13,493 nt of DNA from an uncultured Mycoplasmatota bacterium (GTDB taxonomy: Bacteria > Bacillota_I > Bacilli_A > RF39 > UBA660). The stretch spans positions 1 to 13,493 of the forward strand of contig CAMLYN010000021.1 of assembly GCA_946491675.1 (NCBI GenBank), given 5' to 3'. Positions 1 through 7,157 of the stretch are shown in pieces (the stretch's first letter is position 1; every line of letters begins with the position of its first letter). The position numbers were made by a program, and so were the translations under genes. Under the pieces are notes generated by a model. That model was not told the DNA's origin. It searched no databases and saw only the letters and a list, made by a program, of their open reading frames with translations.

Positions 1-362
1 TTATTGGACCAAGGCCTTGGATTCCAGATTATTATGAAAATATGACAGATTATCAAAGAAGACGTAATGATGTTTTGCCTGGTATTACTGGTCTTGCTCA
101 AGTAAAGGGCAGAAATAACATCAATATAATTGCCAAAATAAATTATGATTTAGAGTATGTGAAGAATTTTTCTTTTATTCAAGATGTAAAAATATTTTTC
201 TTAACAATTGCAACTGTTTTATCTAAAGAGGGAGCAGACGCAGGTAAGAATACTATTTATACAGAACTTGAAATGCTTATGCATCAGGAAGATGAGGATA
301 AGAAAAAAGAAATGAAAAAACTGGGAAAGAAGAAGAAAGGTAATATTTCGCAGCAAGCTTAA
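1..362 (+). CDS. Initiating polyprenyl-phosphate sugar-1-phosphate transferase, C-terminal part (5' truncated)
   Basis: This is the 3' end of a bacterial sugar transferase, the family that moves a hexose-1-phosphate from a nucleotide sugar onto undecaprenyl phosphate at the inner membrane face and so starts a polysaccharide repeat unit. The reading frame is open from base 3 with no start in the window, and 119 residues are visible. They begin with the family motif IGPRPWIPDYY, then RRRNDVLPGITGLAQVKGRN, then a YDLEYV...DVKIFFLTI stretch, which together are the conserved C-terminal end of the domain (seen directly). An ATG at base 42 lies inside the conserved domain and is not the start. The protein ends in a Lys/Glu-rich cytosolic tail (about the last 30 residues). 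The next gene begins 1 nt after the stop codon. The sugar specificity cannot be read from this fragment. Confidence 0.93.
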   Translation, partial: IGPRPWIPDYYENMTDYQRRRNDVLPGITGLAQVKGRNNINIIAKINYDLEYVKNFSFIQDVKIFFLTIATVLSKEGADAGKNTIYTELEMLMHQEDEDKKKEMKKLGKKKKGNISQQA

Positions 363-363
363 T

Positions 364-1125
364 ATGAAAAAGAAAAATGAACTAATTAGTATTATTGTTC
401 CTGTGTATAATGCTGAACCTTTTTTGACTGATACAATAAAAACAGCGCAAGATCAAACATATAAAAATTGGGAAATGATATTTGTTGATGATTGTAGTAA
501 AGATAATAGTATAAAGGTTATTCAAAAAGCTATGAAAAAAGATAAGAGAATAAAGTTGTTTTGTAAAAAGCAAAACGAAGGAGCTGCCTTAGCTAGAAAT
601 CTTGGTATTAAAGAAGCTAAAGGAGATTATATTTGCTTTTTAGATGCTGATGATTTATGGAATAAAGATAAATTACAAAAGCAATTAAATTTTATGAAAG
701 AAAAGAAATGTGCTTTTTCATTTACTGGATATCAATATGCTGATAGCAGTGGAGTAGCAAATGGAAAGAAAGTTTGGGTACCAGAAAAAATGTCATATAA
801 ACAGGCTTTAAAAAATACTACAATTGCACCGGTAACAGTAATGTTTAATATGAGCTTATTAAATAAAAACGATGTAATGATGCCAAATGTTAAAAGTGAA
901 GATACTGCTACTTGGTGGAAAGTATTAAAAAAGGTTGATTATGCATATTCGATTAATGAGATATTATCCTATTATAGAAGAAGTAAAAATACAAGTTCAT
1001 CTAATAAAATAAAAGCAATTAAGCAAACATGGAATTTATATAGAAATGTTGAAAATTTTGGCATTTTTAAGTCTTTTTATTATTTTTGTTGGTATATATT
1101 TAATGCGATTAAAAGAAGGATTTAA
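364..1125 (+). CDS. GT2 family glycosyltransferase, TuaG-like
   Basis: A 253-aa GT-A fold transferase that adds a sugar to the lipid-linked repeat unit at the cytoplasmic face. Visible motifs: ISIIVPVYNAEPF near the N-terminus (residues 8-20), VDDCSKDNS (41-49), ARNLGIKEAKGDY (77-89), the metal-binding DADD (94-97), and SEDTATWWKVL (178-188), which supplies the ED base motif. From memory the whole pattern, including the C-terminal YYRRSKNTSSSNK stretch, resembles Bacillus teichuronic-acid transferase TuaG more than average GT2 enzymes. The C-terminus (about 232-253) is aromatic, hydrophobic and ends in Lys/Arg, suiting peripheral membrane attachment. The ATG is 1 nt after the preceding stop and has no good Shine-Dalgarno site close by, which suggests translational coupling. 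Donor and linkage are unknown. Confidence 0.9.
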   Translation: MKKKNELISIIVPVYNAEPFLTDTIKTAQDQTYKNWEMIFVDDCSKDNSIKVIQKAMKKDKRIKLFCKKQNEGAALARNLGIKEAKGDYICFLDADDLWNKDKLQKQLNFMKEKKCAFSFTGYQYADSSGVANGKKVWVPEKMSYKQALKNTTIAPVTVMFNMSLLNKNDVMMPNVKSEDTATWWKVLKKVDYAYSINEILSYYRRSKNTSSSNKIKAIKQTWNLYRNVENFGIFKSFYYFCWYIFNAIKRRI

Positions 1126-1145
1126 GTTGTTATAAAGGTGGTAAA

Positions 1146-1946
1146 ATGAGTAGTAAAGTTCAGGTGTTGGCATCTGTTATGAATCAGAAAAATCAAAGTA
1201 TTTTAAAAAAAATGAATATTAATACGGATGCTATCATAATTAATCAAAGTGATAAAACAAACGAAAAAATATTATCTTATAAAAAGAATCATATAATTTT
1301 TTTAACTTTTAATGAACGTGGTGTAGGCTTAAGTAGAAATAATGCAATTTTACGAAGTTCAGGTGATATATGTGTATTTGCCGATGAAGATGAAACTTTT
1401 GTTGATGATTATGAGCAAATTATTTTGGCGGAATTTAAAAAGAATCCTAAAGCTGATATGATATTATTTAATGTTCCTAGTATTAATCCTCAACAGCCGA
1501 CAGTTCATATAAGAAAAAGAAAACGGGTAAGAAGATATAATTGTCTAAGATATGGTGCAGTAAATATTGCAGTAAAAACGAATAAATTAAAACAAAAAAA
1601 CATTTATTTTTCTTTACTTTTTGGCGGAGGTTCTAAATATTCTTCGGGGGAAGATAGTTTTTTCATATATCAATGTGTAAAAAATAAAATGAATGTATAT
1701 ACATCGCCTGAGATAATAGGGTATGTTAAACAAGAAGGGTCAACTTGGTTTAATGGGTATACAGATAAATTTTTTGAAGACAAAGGGGCTTTCTTTTGTT
1801 GCTTATCAAATAGGTGGTCAAAATTTTTGGGATTACAGTACGCTATTAGAAAACATAAAATGTTTTCTAAGGATAAATCGTTGTTTGAAATAATTAAACT
1901 AATCAATAAAGGTATAAATGATTTTAAACAAGAGGCAAAAAAATGA
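1146..1946 (+). CDS. GT2-like glycosyltransferase of polysaccharide cluster
   Basis: A 266-aa protein with a divergent GT-A fold. The N-terminal 50 residues lack the usual PVYN signature, but ERGVGLSRNNAILRSSGDI (residues 57-75) followed by FADEDETF (78-85) is the nucleotide-binding region plus DxD (D80, D82). SSGEDSFF (166-173) gives the ED motif expected of the catalytic base. The C-terminal part contains STWFNGYTDKFFEDKGAF (199-216), a pattern I associate with GT2-like proteins of Gram-positive capsule and EPS clusters. The start is well supported: AAAGGTGG at 1134-1141 lies 4 nt before the ATG. The stop overlaps the next start as ATGA. It probably adds one sugar to the repeat unit, with donor and acceptor unknown. 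A sugar-phosphate or other transfer cannot be excluded from sequence. Confidence 0.82.
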   Translation: MSSKVQVLASVMNQKNQSILKKMNINTDAIIINQSDKTNEKILSYKKNHIIFLTFNERGVGLSRNNAILRSSGDICVFADEDETFVDDYEQIILAEFKKNPKADMILFNVPSINPQQPTVHIRKRKRVRRYNCLRYGAVNIAVKTNKLKQKNIYFSLLFGGGSKYSSGEDSFFIYQCVKNKMNVYTSPEIIGYVKQEGSTWFNGYTDKFFEDKGAFFCCLSNRWSKFLGLQYAIRKHKMFSKDKSLFEIIKLINKGINDFKQEAKK

Positions 1947-3094
1947 AAAAAATATTAATTGTAAATAATAATATGAAAATAGGTGGAGTTCAAAGAGCTT
2001 TGATTAATCTTTTAAAAGAAATAAATAATAGATATGATATAACTTTATTTTTATTTGATTTGACTGGTGAGTATTATGACTATATTCCTAAAAACGTAAA
2101 AGTTATTGGTGCTTCTTCTATTTTAAAAGTATTGGGCATATCTGTTGATGAAAGTAGAAAATTAGGAATAAAATTTTTTTTAGCAAAAATCTTTTTTGCC
2201 TTTTTGACAAAAATTATTGGAAACAAAATAACTATTCCTTTAATTTGTAAATTTGAACCTAGGTTAGGAAATTATGATGTTGCTATTTCCTATATGCAAA
2301 GTTCTCCAAATAGAAATTTTTATGGTGGGACTAATGAATTTGTATTAAGTAGAGTAGATGCTAAAAAGAAAATAAGTTTTGTTCATTGTGATTATGAGAA
2401 CTACGGTGGAGATTTAAAATATGCAATTATGATGTATAAAGGGTTTGATAAGATTGCTTTTTGTTCGAAAGGATGCATGAATGCATTTTTAAAACTTTTG
2501 CCACAATTTGCTTCAAAATCAAAAGTTGTTTATAATTGTATGGATATTAATGAAATCAATAAATTGTCTTTAGAAAATACCGTTAATTACAAAAATAAAA
2601 TAAATGTTTTGTCAATAGGAAGAATGACTTATGATAAAGGAATGGATAGAGTAATAAAAATATTTGCACGTTATATAAATGATGTTACAAAGGATGCTCA
2701 TTTGTATCTTATAGGAGATGGTGCAGATAGAAAAAAGATGGAAGAGTTGGTAAAAAAATTAAAAATGAATAAATTTATTACATTTTGTGGAAATCAAAAA
2801 AATGTTTATAGATTTATGAAAAATGCTGACTTGTTATTGTTGTTGTCACAGCACGAAGCTGCGCCGATGGTGTTTGGTGAATCTGAATTATTAAAGTTAC
2901 CAATTTTATCTACAAATACCACTTCTGTAAATGAACTTATATTAGATAAAAAAATAGGCTTAGTAGGTGTAACTGATGATGATTTATATCAAAAAATGAA
3001 ATTATTATTAAATAATAAAGATAAGATTAAATTTACTAGAAAAATATCGAATAAACAAGCTATTAAGCAATTTGACGACGTTATTAATGAATAA
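1943..3094 (+). CDS. GT4 family (GT-B fold) glycosyltransferase
   Basis: A 383-aa retaining-type glycosyltransferase with two Rossmann-like domains. The N-terminal domain shows the acceptor-side GGVQRAL loop (residues 14-20) and FVHCD with H148. The C-terminal domain begins with NVLSIGRMTYDKGMDR (221-236), where R227 and K232 fit the usual phosphate-contacting Arg and Lys of the family. LIGDGADRKKME follows (256-267), then HEAAPMVFGESE (304-315), which holds the E-x7-E motif (E305, E313) diagnostic of GT4. Length is typical. Translation is coupled to the previous gene through an ATGA overlap, with AGAGG just upstream. It should add one sugar to the undecaprenyl-linked intermediate at the inner membrane face. 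The substrate is not predictable here. Confidence 0.92.
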   Translation: MKKILIVNNNMKIGGVQRALINLLKEINNRYDITLFLFDLTGEYYDYIPKNVKVIGASSILKVLGISVDESRKLGIKFFLAKIFFAFLTKIIGNKITIPLICKFEPRLGNYDVAISYMQSSPNRNFYGGTNEFVLSRVDAKKKISFVHCDYENYGGDLKYAIMMYKGFDKIAFCSKGCMNAFLKLLPQFASKSKVVYNCMDINEINKLSLENTVNYKNKINVLSIGRMTYDKGMDRVIKIFARYINDVTKDAHLYLIGDGADRKKMEELVKKLKMNKFITFCGNQKNVYRFMKNADLLLLLSQHEAAPMVFGESELLKLPILSTNTTSVNELILDKKIGLVGVTDDDLYQKMKLLLNNKDKIKFTRKISNKQAIKQFDDVINE

Positions 3095-3109
3095 AAGGAT
3101 GTGTAGACT

Positions 3110-4432
3110 GTGAAAAAAGAATCTGTTAAAGTTTTATTTTTTGCTTTATTAAATGTTTCATTATTATTTGTTGCCCATTTATTTAATAATCAGATACTGA
3201 TACTATTATCATTAATTTTTATGACAATGTTTGTTTTGACAGCAAAATCAAAGTATTTTTTGCCTTTAATGTTGTTTTATTTACCGTGGTCACCGGTTTT
3301 AAAAATTTCTCCTGGTAGCATTTCCTTTTTCACTATTGTTGCTGTATTGGTTTTTTTTAAATTAGTTTTTATTGAAAAATTTTCAATATCAAAAAAGACA
3401 ATTGCAATAGTGATTTTATTAGTTATTTTAACAGCTTTTGCAAAAGTGATCTTTTTACATTCTTTTTCACTTGATTATTTTGTTTTCTTTATGATGCTTT
3501 TGCTTTTCTCGATATATTGTAAAAAGTATCATAAAAGTTTATCTTTTCCTGTTTCTTCTTATTTTTTTACATTTGGAATAATATCTGCTTGTTTTGCTGC
3601 ACTTAATTTAATGAATCTTCCACATATGCAAGAATATATTAATGTGTATACATGGGAAAATAAAGGACTTGTTAGATTGAGTGGATTTTATGGTGATTCC
3701 AATTTTTATTCAGCTCAGTTATTAGTTGCTATAACATGTAATTTGTTTTTATTAATTTTTGAAAAAGGAAAGTTGAAAGTATTTATAGTTGCATTGTTGT
3801 TGCTTTTAGTTTATTGTGGTAGCTTGTCTGTATCAAAAAGTTTTATTTTAATTTTAGCTGTAGTTTTCTTGTTATGGTTAATTAATGTATTTTTGTTAAA
3901 AAGGCAAGGAAAATTAAAAATTTTTGTTCTTTTATGTATAATTTTTATTGGAGTATTAATTGTGGGATTTGGATTATTTTCTAGTGAAATAAAAATGTAT
4001 ATGGTTAGATTTGGAATGGTAAATAATGTTTCTTCTTTGACGACCGGAAGAAGTGATATTTTTGAAAATTATTTGAGGTTTTTTTATGACAATCCATTAA
4101 TGTTATTGTTCGGACAAGGATATACAAATATTTCGTATGATGCTGTTAATAACAGAGCATCTCATAATACTATTATTCAATCCGTTTATCAATTTGGAAT
4201 TGCTGGAACAATTGTATTAGTTTTGTGGATATTAAATTTATCTGAAAGTTTTAAGGAAAAGATAAAAAATAAATCGTTTGTATATGTCAGTATGTTAATT
4301 ACTGCATTTATAGGTTTCTTTACTTCTTGGTTAGCGTTAGATATGTTGTATTTTGATGATTTCTTTTACTTTATTGTTATGTTTTTCTTTATTAGAAGTT
4401 ATATAATTAAAAGGTTAAATGAAGAGTTGTGA
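3110..4432 (+). CDS. wzy: O-antigen polymerase-type repeat-unit polymerase (Wzy)
   Basis: A 440-aa polytopic membrane protein with roughly 10-12 hydrophobic segments spread over the whole length. Such proteins polymerise flipped repeat units on the outer face of the membrane. Supporting motifs of the O-antigen ligase/polymerase superfamily are RLSGFYGDSNFYSAQ (residues 189-203), TTGRSDIFENY (311-321), FGQGYTN (334-340) and SHNTIIQSVYQFGIAG (351-366). These match the family's conserved Arg, GR and HN positions. The start is a GTG, 10 nt after AAAAGGA. An ATG at 3099 is in another frame and stops within five codons, so GTG is the best choice. Ligase function is less likely because no lipid A-type target is expected in a Gram-positive cluster and a Wzx follows. 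Confidence 0.9.
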   Translation: MKKESVKVLFFALLNVSLLFVAHLFNNQILILLSLIFMTMFVLTAKSKYFLPLMLFYLPWSPVLKISPGSISFFTIVAVLVFFKLVFIEKFSISKKTIAIVILLVILTAFAKVIFLHSFSLDYFVFFMMLLLFSIYCKKYHKSLSFPVSSYFFTFGIISACFAALNLMNLPHMQEYINVYTWENKGLVRLSGFYGDSNFYSAQLLVAITCNLFLLIFEKGKLKVFIVALLLLLVYCGSLSVSKSFILILAVVFLLWLINVFLLKRQGKLKIFVLLCIIFIGVLIVGFGLFSSEIKMYMVRFGMVNNVSSLTTGRSDIFENYLRFFYDNPLMLLFGQGYTNISYDAVNNRASHNTIIQSVYQFGIAGTIVLVLWILNLSESFKEKIKNKSFVYVSMLITAFIGFFTSWLALDMLYFDDFFYFIVMFFFIRSYIIKRLNEEL

Positions 4433-4611
4433 GTGAAAAATAAATTATCAGTTAAAAAAAGCTTTGATTTTTAATCTTTTTAAGAGTGTTTGTTAAAAGT
4501 TGTTAATTTATATTTAAATATTATGCAAGTTTGTTTTAATTTAATTTTAATGCTTAAAATTTTATGGTTTTATTTATAGAAAAAAATTGTTAGAAAGGTA
4601 AAATTGATAAG
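4433..4611 (+). other. Non-coding gap inside the polysaccharide operon
   Basis: This 179-nt, extremely AT-rich gap is the only sizeable break in the polysaccharide operon. It contains no credible ORF and no stable hairpin with a U-tract. TTGTTA-like hexamers (4490-4495 and 4500-4505) and a TATTAT (4519-4524) are present, but their spacings (23 and 13 nt) do not fit a normal sigma-A promoter. AGAAAGG at 4592-4598 serves the next gene, with a long spacing of 13 nt to its ATG. It may be a junction from past gene replacement or a weak internal promoter region. Confidence 0.5.
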
Positions 4612-5613
4612 ATGATAAAGTATTCGGTAATAATGCCTGTTTATAATGCAGAAATTTTTTTAGATAAGAATTTACTTTTGTTCAAAAATTTAAAGAGAAA
4701 AGATGTTGAACTTTTGATAATTAACGATGGTTCAAATGATAAAAGTTTAGAAAAGATTAAATCTTATTCAATTGATAATTGTGTTATCATTAATCAAGAA
4801 AATCATGGAGTTTCTTATTCTAGAAATGTTGGCATAGAAGGTGCAAGAGGAAAATATATATCATTTTTAGATTGTGATGATTTTTTAAATGACGAAATTT
4901 TTGAAATTTTGGATAGATATGTAAAGGGGAAATATGATGTAATTAGATATGGATTTAATTTTTATGATGGGACAAATTATATACCTTATAAATTAACAGA
5001 AAAGAAGATATTGTATAAAAAAAATGACATTTTGAAATTGTTATTGGAAACCATGAGTACATTTAAAAATAATTCTGTTTGGAATCAATTTATTAGAAGA
5101 GATTTATTAATAGAAAGAAAACTTCGATTTAATACTACGCACAAATATGCTGAAGATTTAGAATTTAATGTTAATTTGATTTTGAATTGTAATTCTGTTT
5201 GTGTACTTCCGATGTGTTTATATAATTATTATGTAAATGATTCTGGAATAACAAAAAGTATAAATTATAATGATGTTGTAAAATGTACAATGGATGCAAT
5301 AGATGTTTATACTAATAATATAAAAATTTCAATAAAATATAATATTGTGGATAAGAAAGTTATAAAACATTCTGTAAATGAAATTACAGGTAATGTAAAA
5401 AAAATGTTTTTGAACAAAAACATAAAATTCAAAGAAAAAATGAATTTTATAAATAAGGTGCAGAAAATGGACGATATACATTATCTAAAAAAAATAATAA
5501 AAGAGTACAAATTAAAAATTACAATTTTTGATTATTTGTTGATATTTTCAAAAATAAAAATTTTGATCTTTATGACCTTTCAATTATGGGGAAATATAAA
5601 GAAAAAGGAGTAA
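4612..5613 (+). CDS. GT2 family glycosyltransferase
   Basis: A 333-aa GT-A fold transferase. Visible elements: YSVIMPVYNAEIF (residues 4-16), IINDGSNDKSLE (36-47), VSYSRNVGIEGARGKYISF (67-85), metal-binding DCDD (87-90), VWNQFIRRDLL (156-166) and AEDLEFN (180-186) with the ED base motif. This arrangement is classic for capsule and EPS GT2 enzymes of the WcaA/EpsJ type. The C-terminal segment 306-333 is hydrophobic and ends in basic residues, so it probably rests on the membrane. It is the only transferase placed between Wzy and Wzx and the only gene of the operon behind a sizeable gap. Its last 28 nt overlap an upstream ATG in the frame of the flippase gene. Sugar specificity is unknown. Confidence 0.92.
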   Translation: MIKYSVIMPVYNAEIFLDKNLLLFKNLKRKDVELLIINDGSNDKSLEKIKSYSIDNCVIINQENHGVSYSRNVGIEGARGKYISFLDCDDFLNDEIFEILDRYVKGKYDVIRYGFNFYDGTNYIPYKLTEKKILYKKNDILKLLLETMSTFKNNSVWNQFIRRDLLIERKLRFNTTHKYAEDLEFNVNLILNCNSVCVLPMCLYNYYVNDSGITKSINYNDVVKCTMDAIDVYTNNIKISIKYNIVDKKVIKHSVNEITGNVKKMFLNKNIKFKEKMNFINKVQKMDDIHYLKKIIKEYKLKITIFDYLLIFSKIKILIFMTFQLWGNIKKKE

Positions 5614-7157
5614 TTTATATAAGAACAAAAAATTCTATTAAAAATATAATAGTTGCTTTAATATTAAATTTAATTTCAGTTATAATAGGACTTATATCTC
5701 AAAAAGTGTTTATTTCCTCATTAGGTATAGAATATTTAGGTATAAATGGTTTGTTTACTAATATTATTTCAATGTTAGGAATTGTAGAGCTTGGATTTGG
5801 CTCTGCTATTATATATAATTTATATAAACCAGTTGCAGATAATGATAAAAAGCAAATTAAAGCGTTAATGCATTTTTATAAGATTAGTTATCGTGTGATA
5901 GCTATAATAGTTACAGTTATAGGTTTGTTAATTATACCTTTTTTAGGTTTTATAGTTAAAGATGCTAATCCTTCTGAAAACTTAATTATTATTTATCTGT
6001 TATTTTTAACCGATATTGTTTGTTCATATTTATTAACATATAAGAGATCAATACTTTATGCTTATCAAAAAAGTTATATAATCAATATTGTCCACATAGG
6101 ATATTTGCTAGGTATGAATTTATTTCAAATTTTAATTTTAATTTATACAAAAAACTATTATTTATATTTAATAGTAAAGATAATTGCTCGTATTGCTGAA
6201 AATATTGTAATAACTAAAATAGCTAATAAATCTTATCCTATTTTACTTGAAAAAAATATTGTTCCATTGGATAAAAGAACAAAAGATGATATTTTTAAAA
6301 AAATAAAAGCATTATTATTACATAAAATTGGTGGTTTTGTTGTTCTTGGTTCTGATAATATTATTATATCTGCCTTTTTAGGTGTAAAAACTGTTGGCTT
6401 ATATAGTAATTATAGTATGATAATAAACGTTTTAGTTAACTTGAGTAATCAAGTATTTAGCTCAATTACTGCATGTGTTGGAAATTTATTAGCTACAAGT
6501 GATTATAAAAAATCGTTTAATGTTTATAAGAATATTTCTTTTGCAAATACATGGTTAGCAGGATTTATATCCATTAGTTTATTAGTATGTATGGATTCTT
6601 TTGTAAGTATATGGCTAGGAAAAGAATATGTTTTACCTATTAGTGTATTACTGGTATTGTGTATAAACTTGTATTTACAAATTACAAGATATACGAATAA
6701 TAGTTTTAAGGAAGCGGCTGGCATTTATTATGAGGATAGATTTGTCCCAATTATTGAGTCTATTGTTAATATAGTAATGTCTATTATTTTATTGCATTAT
6801 TTTGGGTTAGCTGGTGTTTTTATGGGTACAATTTGTAGTAATTTAGTGCTTCATTTATATAGTTATCCTAGATTTGTATATACAAAATTATTAAAAAATA
6901 GTTATTCTGATTATTATTATAATTTTTTTAAAAATTTTGTGACAATTATGTTTATAGGATGTATTACTTTCTGTATAGCAAAATTAATTACTTTTAATAG
7001 TTTGTTTTTAAATTTAGTTTGGGATTTTTTTGTGTGTTTGTTAGTTCCTAATAGTTTACTTTTTATATATTATAGAAAATCTTCTGAATTATCTTATTAT
7101 GTTGATTTGATTAGTAATATATTGAAAAAAATCAAATTAAAGGTGGTAAAATCATGA
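5586..7157 (+). CDS. wzx: Polysaccharide repeat-unit flippase (Wzx, MOP superfamily)
   Basis: A 523-aa protein (as drawn) with about 12-14 hydrophobic helices over its full length. It belongs to the polysaccharide biosynthesis branch of the MOP exporters that flip undecaprenyl-PP-linked repeat units. Family hallmarks are NSIKNIIVALILNLIS at the start, LGIEYLGINGLFTNIISMLG and VELGFGSAIIYNLYKP in helices 1-2, and IGGFVVLGSDNIIISAFLGV near the middle. The start is uncertain. The only ATG (5586) has no Shine-Dalgarno site and adds MGKYKEKGVIYI before the conserved part. A good AAGGAG lies at 5605-5610, exactly 8 nt before an in-frame ATA (5619) that would give a family-like N-terminus MRTKNSIKN (512 aa). 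The stop overlaps the next start as ATGA. Confidence 0.93.
   Translation: MGKYKEKGVIYIRTKNSIKNIIVALILNLISVIIGLISQKVFISSLGIEYLGINGLFTNIISMLGIVELGFGSAIIYNLYKPVADNDKKQIKALMHFYKISYRVIAIIVTVIGLLIIPFLGFIVKDANPSENLIIIYLLFLTDIVCSYLLTYKRSILYAYQKSYIINIVHIGYLLGMNLFQILILIYTKNYYLYLIVKIIARIAENIVITKIANKSYPILLEKNIVPLDKRTKDDIFKKIKALLLHKIGGFVVLGSDNIIISAFLGVKTVGLYSNYSMIINVLVNLSNQVFSSITACVGNLLATSDYKKSFNVYKNISFANTWLAGFISISLLVCMDSFVSIWLGKEYVLPISVLLVLCINLYLQITRYTNNSFKEAAGIYYEDRFVPIIESIVNIVMSIILLHYFGLAGVFMGTICSNLVLHLYSYPRFVYTKLLKNSYSDYYYNFFKNFVTIMFIGCITFCIAKLITFNSLFLNLVWDFFVCLLVPNSLLFIYYRKSSELSYYVDLISNILKKIKLKVVKS
5605..5610 (+). promoter_or_regulatory. Shine-Dalgarno site suggesting ATA start for the flippase gene
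   Basis: AAGGAG sits at the very end of the preceding GT2 gene. The codon 8 nt downstream in the flippase frame is ATA (5619-5621). No ATG, GTG or TTG is available at a usable distance in that frame, while the ATG at 5586 lies upstream of this site and has no Shine-Dalgarno sequence. The site therefore either drives a rare AUA initiation or is a leftover of a lost ATG. Confidence 0.5.

Noticed and set aside
42..44. ATG 42 as start of a 106-aa protein
   Set aside because: The frame is open to the window edge and the conserved GPRPW motif lies upstream of this ATG, so it is an internal Met of a truncated gene.
382..573. Minus-strand ORF opposite the first GT2 gene, and similar minus-strand ORFs at 1670-1906, 6524-6724, 9272-9490, 11929-12123, 12541-12753 and 12895-13077
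   Set aside because: All lie antisense to well-supported genes, have no convincing ribosome sites, and encode low-complexity Ile/Phe/Ser-rich peptides typical of shadow frames in AT-rich DNA.
4457..4482. Possible terminator in the wzy-GT2 gap (T-rich stretch after AAAGCTTT)
   Set aside because: No stem longer than a few A-T pairs can be formed; T-richness alone is background in this DNA.
4490..4524. Promoter made of TTGTTA and TATTAT in the gap
   Set aside because: Spacing is 23 or 13 nt, and such hexamers arise by chance at this AT content.
1133..7152. The same 15-nt string TAAAGGTGGTAAAAT before two operon genes (near 1133 and 7138)
   Set aside because: Most simply explained as convergent Shine-Dalgarno context; it does not extend beyond the ribosome-binding region.
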